From: Azotimanducus sp965199815
GTDB taxonomy: Bacteria; Pseudomonadota; Gammaproteobacteria; Pseudomonadales; Azotimanducaceae
DNA length: 64,000 bases
Assembly (NCBI GenBank): GCA_965199815.1
Contig: CBDATE010000033.1
Coordinates: 186,001-250,000, forward strand
Direction: 5' to 3'
In this document: positions 55,716 to 62,970 of the stretch, in pieces
How the letters are laid out: every line of letters starts with the position of its first letter
Numbering within the stretch: position 1 is the first letter of the stretch
Position numbers and translations under genes: made by a program
Notes under the pieces: model-generated
What the model was told of the DNA's origin: nothing
The model's database searches: none
What the model saw: only the letters and a program-made list of their open reading frames with translations

Positions 55716-57092
55716 GTGCATTCGATGGACCATATTGTATCGCTCTGCAAGCGTCGCGGATTCGTCTTTCAAGGCGCTGAAATCTACGGCGGCCTGCAGG
55801 GTGTCTATGATTTCGGCCCCCTCGGGGTTGAGCTGAAGAACAACCTCAAGGCGGCCTGGTGGCGCAGTCTGGTGCATGAGCGCGATGATGTGGAAGGTCT
55901 TGATGCTTCGATTCTCACACATCGCGAGGTGCTGCGCCACTCCGGGCACGAGGATACGTTCGTCGATCCGCTGGTCGATTGTCGCTCCTGCAAGAGTCGC
56001 TGGCGTGCCGACCATATCGAGGGTGCCCATTGCCCGAAGTGCGGCTCGGGCGAGTTGACTGAACCGCGCTCGTTCAACCTCATGTTCAAGACCAACATGG
56101 GCCCGGTTGAAGACGCATCCTCATTTGCCTACCTGAGGCCGGAAACCGCGCAGGGTATCTTTACCAATTTCAAGAACGTGCTGGACTCCACCTCGCGTCG
56201 CTTGCCGTTCGGCATCGCACAGATTGGCAAGGCGTTTCGCAATGAGGTCACGCCGCGCAACTTCATCTTCCGTGTGCGCGAATTCGAGCAGATGGAGCTC
56301 GAGTATTTCGTCGCCAGGGGCACGGACGAATCCTGGCATGACCGCTGGCTGCAATTGCGTCTCGACTGGTGGCAAGCACAGGGGTTGTCGCGTGAGCATT
56401 TGCAGGTGCTTGATGTGCCGACGGCGGAGCTGTCGCACTACTCCAAGCGCACTTACGACATTCTGTATCGGTTTCCGCATGGCGAAGAAGAGCTTGAAGG
56501 CATTGCCAACCGCACCGATTTCGACCTGGGCTCACACAGCAAGCGAAACGCCGAACTGGGTCTTGACGCGCGGGTCGCGTCGAATCAGCGCAGCAATGTC
56601 CAGTTGCGGGTGCGCGATGAAGAGCGGAGCGAGTGGATCGTGCCCTATGTCATCGAACCTTCGATGGGTGTCGAGCGCGGCGTGTTGGCTATTCTGGTTG
56701 AATCGCTGGATACGGAGGATCTGGGTGACGGCAAGGAGCGCACAGTATTGCGGCTCAAGCCGCACCTCGCGCCCATCAAGGTGGCCGTGTTACCGCTGAA
56801 GCGCAATCACAAGGGTATTGTTGACCAGGCAAGGCGGCTGCGCAGCGAACTCATGCGCACCGGCGTGGGGCGGATTTTCCTTGAAGACACAGGCAACATC
56901 GGCAAGGGATACAGGCGCCACGATGAGGTTGGAACGCCGCTGGTGGTGACGGTGGATTTTGAAACTGTCGAGGGCGATGGCAGCGTCACTGTCCGTGACC
57001 GCGACAGCATGGCGCAGACGCGCCATCACATGAGCGAACTGCCCGACCTTGTGCGCGAATTCTACCTGCATTCCGGACAGGTCCACGGATGA
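55716..57092 (+). CDS. glyS: glycyl-tRNA synthetase, dimeric single-chain type
   Basis: Class II synthetase of 458 residues that charges tRNA-Gly as an alpha2 dimer. It has the eukaryote/archaeal/Gram-positive style features: IVSLCKRRGFVFQGAEIYGG, YDFGPLGVELKNNL, motif 2 IAQIGKAFRNEVTPRNFIFR, motif 3 IEPSMGVERGVLAIL, and a C-terminal anticodon-binding domain. The usual gammaproteobacterial alpha2beta2 GlyQ/GlyS form is unrelated. GTG 55716 is chosen, with AAGGGGAG just upstream; ATG 55725 and GTG 55710 are alternatives. The gene end overlaps a dispersed repeat. Confidence 0.93.
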   Translation: MHSMDHIVSLCKRRGFVFQGAEIYGGLQGVYDFGPLGVELKNNLKAAWWRSLVHERDDVEGLDASILTHREVLRHSGHEDTFVDPLVDCRSCKSRWRADHIEGAHCPKCGSGELTEPRSFNLMFKTNMGPVEDASSFAYLRPETAQGIFTNFKNVLDSTSRRLPFGIAQIGKAFRNEVTPRNFIFRVREFEQMELEYFVARGTDESWHDRWLQLRLDWWQAQGLSREHLQVLDVPTAELSHYSKRTYDILYRFPHGEEELEGIANRTDFDLGSHSKRNAELGLDARVASNQRSNVQLRVRDEERSEWIVPYVIEPSMGVERGVLAILVESLDTEDLGDGKERTVLRLKPHLAPIKVAVLPLKRNHKGIVDQARRLRSELMRTGVGRIFLEDTGNIGKGYRRHDEVGTPLVVTVDFETVEGDGSVTVRDRDSMAQTRHHMSELPDLVREFYLHSGQVHG

Positions 57093-57108
57093 ACCTGATC
57101 AGAATGTA
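57076..57108 (+). repeat. dispersed hairpin repeat at the glyS 3' end
   Basis: GTCCACGGATGAACCTGATC and the following AGAATGTAT closely match 57858-57885 in the same orientation. CAGGT/ACCTG can pair around the CGGA loop. It includes the last codons and stop of glyS. Confidence 0.55.
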
Positions 57109-57173
57109 TTTGGCTGTTTCCCGGAGTTAATCGCGGTAGCCAACTCCATATACCTGTCGCACATCACCGCTGG

Positions 57174-57999
57174 TCAACAACCCCACACATCCTCTTTCGC
57201 CTCCCAGTACGACTTGATTTCATCAAATCGAACCAGCCTGTCCTGTATTTTACGAATTTCTCTGGGATAGAACTCGAACATTGATTCACAGAGTTCCAGC
57301 ATCCAGAATTTTCTGGAATACCCTTCTCGAAGGTTTATCTCGTTGGAGTTCTTCAACTGTATCTGGCCCCACCCCAAGGCTCCCACCGTCAAACAATTCC
57401 AGTCGAGGAACTCAATGGGGGAGAATATCACTTCAGTGACATGTACTCTTGTTTTGACGACTGAGTATCTGGCCATGATCAGGGCAAAAACATTTTGATC
57501 TGACTCATAGAAGCGTGTCAGCCGATCCACTGATGTGAGGTTGGGCATGTTGAATTTCGTGTCCTCTCGATGAGTCTTTACATCAATGACCGAATAGAAT
57601 CCTTCCTTGTCCGCAAAGGCGAGGTCAGCCATGGCTCTGCGAGCAAACTCGCTCGAATACTCTGTGCACCAATCCCCCAGAAAGTCAGCGAACTTGTCGG
57701 CGATAAGGCGCTCCAATGCATCGCCAACCGCACGGGAAACTCTGAATAAAACAGAGTTTCCCGTGCGGCACATGGATGTGCCGCCAGATTCAGTGCCGTA
57801 AGGCATTGAATCTGCGAGCAAATCAGAAGCACACTTCTGATTTGCGAATCTGATCAAGTCCACGGATGGACTTGATCAGAACATACCTTGTACTGTCGGC
57901 TATCTCTGGCGAGAGAAACTCTCCTGTATTATTGAGATAGTCCTTTATTCGGGCAGCAATTCCCAGATATTCGCCGCCGTAATAAAAGGCGGATTTCAC
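57174..57999 (-). pseudogene. type II restriction endonuclease (PD-(D/E)xK), interrupted
   Basis: The N-terminal part starts at GTG 57999 in a GTGA overlap with the methyltransferase stop, with AGGGGA upstream, and reads KSAFYYGGEYLGIAARIKDY up to STR. Coding then runs into a roughly 158-base insertion of hairpins that shifts the frame, and resumes in another frame as AVGDALERLIADKFADFLGD. The core ADLAFADKEGFYSVIDVKTH carries the PD-D/ExK-type Asp...Asp-x-Lys, comparable in layout to EcoRV-like enzymes. The insertion stops the first part early, so the gene is very likely dead. Specificity unknown. Confidence 0.75.
57728..57885. mobile_element. five-hairpin insertion in the restriction endonuclease gene
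   Basis: Five consecutive perfect or near-perfect hairpins: a 17-bp stem (57728-57768, 7-base loop), an 8-bp stem sharing its right arm (57765-57784), a 12-bp stem with one G-T (57786-57813), a 12-bp stem (57818-57845), and a 13-bp stem (57850-57879). No ORF and no transposase; probably a non-autonomous structured repeat or MITE-like element. Confidence 0.7.
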
Positions 58000-58970
58000 A
58001 GAGGAAGTTTCCCCTGTTCCGAAGCACCTGACTTGAGCTGCCCGGAATTGTTCTGGCTGTTTCGTTCCCAAAACACGCCGCCCGTATAGCCTTGAATCGA
58101 CGCATCAGCAGATGCCTGATGCAGGCGTTTCTGACTCCAGCAGCAGTACTCTCTGTCGAGCTCGACTCCACAGAATGAGCGTCCGAGCTTGTGCGCTACC
58201 ACGGCGGTCGTGCCACTCCCCAGAAAAGGGTCGAGAACAAGGTCGTGACGCTTGCTGCTGGCAAGAATCAGTTTGGCGATAAGTTTTTCCGGCTTTTGCG
58301 TTGGGTGATCGGTGTTCTCGGACATCGACCAGAATGGCACCGAAATATCCGACCAGAGGTTCGATGCATGGGTCAATCTGAAGTGTCCGCCGTCCTCTTC
58401 CATCCAGTCTTTCGGCTTGCCATCGACTCGATACGGTGCTATCACCTTCCGTTTCAGCTTGACTGCTTCTGCATGGAAGAAGTAGGACCTGCCGAGAGTG
58501 CAAAACCAGATGTCTTCGCTATTGTTCTTCCAGTTCGATTTCGCGCCGCGCCCCTTGTCGCGCTCCCAGGTAATTCGATTCCGGATGCACAAATGGCGTT
58601 CAAGAACAGGGGCGATCAACAGCGAGGTTTTCCAGTCCGCGCAAACATACACACTTGCATCGGGCTTCAGGGTCGGTATGAGCAGTGTGACGAGTTCTTC
58701 GAACCAGGCTGCATAGTCCGATTTCTTCCGCCGACGAAAGGAGTGTCCGTTGTAATTCCTGGTGAGATTGTAGGGTGGGTCGAGAATGAGGAGGTCGGCA
58801 CACTCGACAGGCAGGAAGGGCAGGACACGGAAGGTATCACCGCAAATAATCCGATTGACGATGTGCTCGAGTGCTGTTGGCTCGCTCAGCACCAGCAGTT
58901 CATGTGCAAGAGCTTCGATTTCCTCACCGCTGCAGGTGAGCGTCCTGTTTCTTGATGCTCTGGGTTTCAT
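57996..58970 (-). CDS. DNA methyltransferase (beta-class, N6-adenine or N4-cytosine)
   Basis: A 324-residue modification methylase. Motif IV is LLILDPPYNL near residue 60, followed by a recognition region and then the SAM-binding motif I DPFLGSGTTAVVAHKLGRSF, giving the beta-class order. The start ATG 58970 follows a duplicated piece of the neighbouring ATPase gene; the open frame continues upstream into that fragment only by chance. Its stop overlaps the endonuclease start (GTGA), a type II R-M operon. With the endonuclease broken it may now be a solitary methylase. Confidence 0.92.
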   Translation of the reverse strand: MKPRASRNRTLTCSGEEIEALAHELLVLSEPTALEHIVNRIICGDTFRVLPFLPVECADLLILDPPYNLTRNYNGHSFRRRKKSDYAAWFEELVTLLIPTLKPDASVYVCADWKTSLLIAPVLERHLCIRNRITWERDKGRGAKSNWKNNSEDIWFCTLGRSYFFHAEAVKLKRKVIAPYRVDGKPKDWMEEDGGHFRLTHASNLWSDISVPFWSMSENTDHPTQKPEKLIAKLILASSKRHDLVLDPFLGSGTTAVVAHKLGRSFCGVELDREYCCWSQKRLHQASADASIQGYTGGVFWERNSQNNSGQLKSGASEQGKLPL

Positions 58971-59162
58971 GTCAAGGGGTCTCCGACTCCGAAATGACCT
59001 TCCATCCGGAGGTCGCCCAAGCAGCGCACCGGCATCCATGAACGCCTTGATCCTTGCATTCCGGTGCAGCGAGTGAATCTGTGTATAGCCGACTTCGTTG
59101 CGCCACAGCACCCGCACCTCCCGAGGGCGCAGCGCATCAAGAAAAAAGGGTGAATGCGTGGT
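58971..59162. repeat. duplicated ATPase 3' fragment (direct repeat of 59835-60025)
   Basis: 192 bases matching the 3' part of the ATPase gene with one single-base indel and only a few substitutions. It encodes the THSPFFLDALRPREVRVLW region but is frameshifted near its end. It sits between the DUF4276 gene and the methyltransferase gene. Confidence 0.9.
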
Positions 59163-59178
59163 TCGGTCTCCATGATGT

Positions 59179-59793
59179 TCATGCAATGGCTTCGATAAGG
59201 GCATCGCGGAATACAGCGAAACTTCGGGAGGCACTGACATTCGGGTCGATGTGCTTGCCAACGGCAGAGGCAGCCTCCACTTTATTCAATCCTTGCTTGA
59301 AGTATCCGTGTTTTTGCATGATTCGCTGGAAAGCTTCCCAAGTGCCGCCTTTGATCGCGTCGGGGTTACGGTAGGATTTGCGACGCACAACATTCGACGG
59401 AACTCTTGGATAGGCTTCACGCACTGCTTGCCAGGCACCGAAATACCATGCTTCCAGTTCTTCGATCGCGATCCGGGTTGTGACCTGCCAATGCGGGCCA
59501 CCGACTCGTCTGGAGCGAAGACCGGTGCGCGCACATATCTCTTCAAGCGTTGACTTGAGATCTGTGCAGGGGTCGTCATCCTGATCCACAAGGATCACGA
59601 TACGATGTCCATCCGGTATCCATCGTGCACAGGCTCGCAAACGATCCTCGATTTTGCGCAACAGAGCCTGCTTGCCTTGATAGGAATATATTTGATAGGA
59701 GCAGCCCTGTGGAATAAATCGCGGTAGCCACGCGCGAAGGAAAGCTTCCATGGAAGACTCCTCGACATGGAAATCGAAATGCGAGGTGGGCAT
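59179..59793 (-). CDS. DUF4276 Toprim-like protein
   Basis: A 204-residue protein. The N-terminal FHVEESSMEAFLRAWLPRFI and the later RIVILVDQDDDPC look like the Glu and DxD motifs of a Toprim nuclease-like domain; AIEELEAWYFGAWQAVREAY and KHGYFKQGLNK are typical of DUF4276. It starts one base after the ATPase stop. ATPase plus DUF4276 pairs resemble OLD-type or PARIS-like ATPase/Toprim defence modules in layout; that function is inferred. Confidence 0.82.
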   Translation of the reverse strand: MPTSHFDFHVEESSMEAFLRAWLPRFIPQGCSYQIYSYQGKQALLRKIEDRLRACARWIPDGHRIVILVDQDDDPCTDLKSTLEEICARTGLRSRRVGGPHWQVTTRIAIEELEAWYFGAWQAVREAYPRVPSNVVRRKSYRNPDAIKGGTWEAFQRIMQKHGYFKQGLNKVEAASAVGKHIDPNVSASRSFAVFRDALIEAIA

Positions 59794-59794
59794 G

Positions 59795-61033
59795 TCAGTG
59801 CGAACCTCTTTTGTCGGTGGGCATTCCGCCTCCGGTCAAGGGGTCTCCGACTCCGAAATGACCTTCCATCCAGAGGTCGCCCAGCAGCGCACCGGCATCC
59901 ATGAACGCTTTGATCCTTGCATCCCGGTGCAGCGGGTGAATCTGTGTATAGCCGACTTCGTCGCGCCACAGCACCCGCACCTCCCGAGGGCGCAGCGCAT
60001 CAAGAAAAAAGGGTGAATGCGTGGTCACGAGTATTTGCGTCGCTTCGGTCGCTGCCCGACATTCCTCCGCTAACCCGTGAAGCAGGCGAGGATGGAGAAA
60101 GTTCTCCGGCTCCTCGATTCCGAGGAAGGGCGGTGTCGCCTTGCTGTACAGCAAAGCCAACCAAGAAAGCATCTTGAGCGTACCGTCCGAAGCGAAGCGA
60201 GCCATGACCGGCTCGGTAAAGGGAGCATCCTTGATGTGCAGCAACAGTCTCCCGTCCGGCATCTCCTTCGCTTCCACTTTCTCGATTCCGGGGACCCTTT
60301 TACGGAGCTTCTCGAAAATGGATTCCAGTTTTTCGCGGTGGTACTCGGACAGGTACTGGATCACGTTGGCGAGGTTATCCCCTGTCTTGCTCAGTCGTTC
60401 TTCGGGTCCCGCTTCCGGCTGTCCCCGGGCATCCTGCGAAGAAAGATACGACACGTGCCATCCCATGATGAAGCTGCGCAGCGCAACCACACGAGGGTGT
60501 TCTGCCAACTGTCCGAGCGCATTGACCGCAAGCGTGTCGTACGAGCTGAGCGGCATCTCGATTCGCCTGTCCTGAGCGTCTGGCAATTCCCCCGAGATAA
60601 CTGTTCCGGTTCCATCTGCATAATCAAGAAACCGGAATGGTGCCCCACGGCTCCTGCGCTTCCAGCGCAGCCATTCCTTGACCACGACAGGCTTGCCTCC
60701 GAACTCGTCCACCTCCAGATGATAGGTAATCAGGGAACTTCCAGGTGTCTCGCGATAAGCTATCTCGATCAGTACCGGCTCCTCTGCGCCGCGTGACTTG
60801 AGTTCGCGCGCCCGACCGCGTGTCTCCCAGGCTCGGCGCAGCCCGCTCTCGAAGCATTCAGCCAGAAAGGCAAATACATCGAAAACCGTGGATTTCCCGC
60901 TACCGTTTGGTCCCAGCAGCACGGTCAGGGGTGTCATATCCCTGATTTCGATATGTCGCAGGGCGCGAAAGTTTTTCACCCCGAGGCGTTCGATGCGTGG
61001 CGGTGCCAGCTCTCCCGCGGTTGCTGTGCTCAT
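59795..61033 (-). CDS. AAA/SMC-like ATPase (OLD/AAA15 type)
   Basis: A 412-residue ATPase of the ABC-ATPase superfamily. It starts IERLGVKNFRALRHIEI, with Walker A LLGPNGSGKST (residues 39-49), the signature-like ASDGTLKMLSWLALLYSK, Walker B FLGIEEPENFLHPRL and the H-loop ILVTTHSPFFLDAL. It has no C-terminal Toprim of its own; the separate DUF4276 protein may play that part. Part of its 3' end is duplicated downstream. Probably a defence ATPase. Confidence 0.9.
   Translation of the reverse strand: MSTATAGELAPPRIERLGVKNFRALRHIEIRDMTPLTVLLGPNGSGKSTVFDVFAFLAECFESGLRRAWETRGRARELKSRGAEEPVLIEIAYRETPGSSLITYHLEVDEFGGKPVVVKEWLRWKRRSRGAPFRFLDYADGTGTVISGELPDAQDRRIEMPLSSYDTLAVNALGQLAEHPRVVALRSFIMGWHVSYLSSQDARGQPEAGPEERLSKTGDNLANVIQYLSEYHREKLESIFEKLRKRVPGIEKVEAKEMPDGRLLLHIKDAPFTEPVMARFASDGTLKMLSWLALLYSKATPPFLGIEEPENFLHPRLLHGLAEECRAATEATQILVTTHSPFFLDALRPREVRVLWRDEVGYTQIHPLHRDARIKAFMDAGALLGDLWMEGHFGVGDPLTGGGMPTDKRGSH
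59835..60025. repeat. source copy of the ATPase 3' duplication
   Basis: Within the intact ATPase gene; pairs with 58971-59162, offset 864 bases. Confidence 0.9.
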
Positions 61034-61082
61034 GCCTTTCTCACCAGACAGGGATGTCGAGCAGTCACACTGTAAACGGCAG

Positions 61083-61592
61083 CTACTTCACGTTGATAGT
61101 AATGACATTGGACATGACCGGCGGGTCATGCGGGATGTGCAGGTGGTTTCCCAGAAGGAGTTGCAGACGATGCTCGCCGGGCGGCAGGGTCACTTCCGCC
61201 TGCGTCTGTCCAAGCCCGAAATGCAGGTGCTGCTCATCGGCAGGAATCGGGAGTGTGAGGTTGGGCAAGGTATCGACATTCATCAACAGGTGATGATGAC
61301 CGGTGTTGTTGAAGGGTACGCCCGCCGGTGCCACGCCCATCCCTTCAAGGCCGAAGAGCACCTGAAAGGTTTCGCTGACAACTTCTCCATCGCGCGGAGA
61401 GATGATATAGACCTTCGCTCCCTCCGGGGAGGGGGACATCAGGTGTGAGGTGTCTGGCAGAGCCGAGGCGGATGTCTGGGCGTGAGCCGGACTGCTCAGC
61501 GCCCAAACCCCGACAACACAGGCAACACAAACAGCACGGACGAACCGAACAACCGCTGCGAGACAGGTGTTGTCGCCTGCGACCTCCGACAA
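61083..61592 (-). CDS. DUF4399 periplasmic protein
   Basis: A 169-residue protein translated from TTG with a strong GGAGAGG 5 bases upstream. A signal peptide (AVCVACVVGVWALSSPAHA) is followed by the DUF4399 pattern: VPFNNTGHHHLLMNVDTLP, ADEQHLHFGLGQTQAEVTLP and HLHIPHDPPVMSNVI. The many histidines suggest a metal site, but the family has no assigned function. It follows the OmpA-family gene by 21 bases on the same strand. Confidence 0.88.
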   Translation of the reverse strand: MSEVAGDNTCLAAVVRFVRAVCVACVVGVWALSSPAHAQTSASALPDTSHLMSPSPEGAKVYIISPRDGEVVSETFQVLFGLEGMGVAPAGVPFNNTGHHHLLMNVDTLPNLTLPIPADEQHLHFGLGQTQAEVTLPPGEHRLQLLLGNHLHIPHDPPVMSNVITINVK

Positions 61593-61613
61593 GATGGCCT
61601 CTCCGAAATGCCT

Positions 61614-62795
61614 TCAGTCGATGGTCGGGAATACGCTGATGGCGCGACGGTTCAGAGCACGACCGTCTTCCGTGTCGTTGCTCGCCACCGGTTCCGACTC
61701 ACCCTTGCCGACAATCGAAATACGGGCCGCATCAACGCCAAGGTTCACAAGGGCTGTGCGTACTTCGCTCGCACGTCGCTCGGACAATGCGATGTTGTAT
61801 TCGTCGCTACCGCGGCTATCCGCATGGCCCTCGATGACCACATCGAGTTCCGGCTGCTCGGCGAGCAGCTGTGCCAGGCCGCGCAAATCATCTTCATATT
61901 CGGCACCCACATCGTGTCGGTCGTACTCGAACAGGATCAGGATGCGCGCATCATCAGCAGCTTCCCGCAGAGCATCAATCGGATTCACTTGTGGCGGTTC
62001 CGGAGTCGGTGGCGGTGGCAACGGACACCCATTGGCATCAACTTCTGTACCGGGTGGGGTATCGGTACATTGATCTGCATCGTCATATACGCCATCGCCG
62101 TCACTGTCCGGGCAGCCTCTCGAGTTCACCTGAGCGCCTCTCGGCGTATCGGGGCACAGGTCTGACGCATCCGGTACTCCGTCACCGTCGGCATCTGGCG
62201 GTGGGTCAGGAGTAATGTCGCCGAGTTGCATCGCCAGAGCCAGGCTCGCGACCGGTCCCCAATCTATATCTTCGCGCACCATGAGACGCATGTCTCCACG
62301 CAGAAACATGCGTTCGGTGAATTCGTAAAAGCCGCCAAATCCGGCATTGAACTCGGCCCCGTCAGAGTCGAAGCCAGCACCGTTATCAAAACTGCCAGCG
62401 CCGATTCCAAGGCTCAAATACGGGCGCCAGTTGCCCTTCTGGGGAAACATGTAGCCGGTATTGATACCGCCATGCAGCTGTTCCGTGTCCTGCCTGTCCG
62501 GGATGTCCTGCCCTTCGATACGACGAAGGACGCTCACACGATTCTCGGTGCGAGAGACAAAGATTTCCCAAAAGTAGTTGTTGTCCCGCAGCCAGGTGAC
62601 GGATGCCATGCCACCGAGCACATTGTCAGCATCGTCGCCAAGATCATCCGGGGCGGGCTCGAACACCGCGCCACCGGAGATGAGAGTGCTCCCGTTCTCG
62701 GGGCGCTGAATCTGCTCCGAAGCAGCATGGAGCGAATGCGAGCCAACGAGAAATGAACTGACCAGAAGCAGGCGAAGAGCAGATGAAAACCTCAT
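61614..62795 (-). CDS. OmpA-family outer-membrane protein
   Basis: A 393-residue envelope protein with a signal peptide (LLLVSSFLVGSHSLHA), preceded by GGAGGGG 6 bases before ATG 62795. An N-terminal beta-barrel-like region (about residues 30-200) leads to thrombospondin type 3-like calcium repeats (DADGDGVPDASDLCPDTP, DSDGDGVYDDADQCTDTP) and a C-terminal peptidoglycan-binding OmpA domain (EYNIALSERRASEVRTALV, EGHADSRGSDEY). It ties the outer membrane to peptidoglycan. Confidence 0.94.
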   Translation of the reverse strand: MRFSSALRLLLVSSFLVGSHSLHAASEQIQRPENGSTLISGGAVFEPAPDDLGDDADNVLGGMASVTWLRDNNYFWEIFVSRTENRVSVLRRIEGQDIPDRQDTEQLHGGINTGYMFPQKGNWRPYLSLGIGAGSFDNGAGFDSDGAEFNAGFGGFYEFTERMFLRGDMRLMVREDIDWGPVASLALAMQLGDITPDPPPDADGDGVPDASDLCPDTPRGAQVNSRGCPDSDGDGVYDDADQCTDTPPGTEVDANGCPLPPPPTPEPPQVNPIDALREAADDARILILFEYDRHDVGAEYEDDLRGLAQLLAEQPELDVVIEGHADSRGSDEYNIALSERRASEVRTALVNLGVDAARISIVGKGESEPVASNDTEDGRALNRRAISVFPTID

Positions 62796-62970
62796 GAACA
62801 ACCCCTCCAAGGTTGCGACAGAGTGGTGATTTTACGGGGTTCGCGCTGTGAGCGTCAACGAGCGAACATCCGCCATGGGACACTGCGCGACCTCCGTGCT
62901 GTGCCGTTCACTGTACCAGTAAAACATACTTTGTCGTATCATCCTGAAGAATTCGTCTCCGGAGCGCCTC

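Noticed and set aside
58971..59261. N-terminal extension of the methyltransferase
   Set aside because: This is the duplicated ATPase fragment, frameshifted relative to the original; the methylase proper starts at MKPRASRNR.
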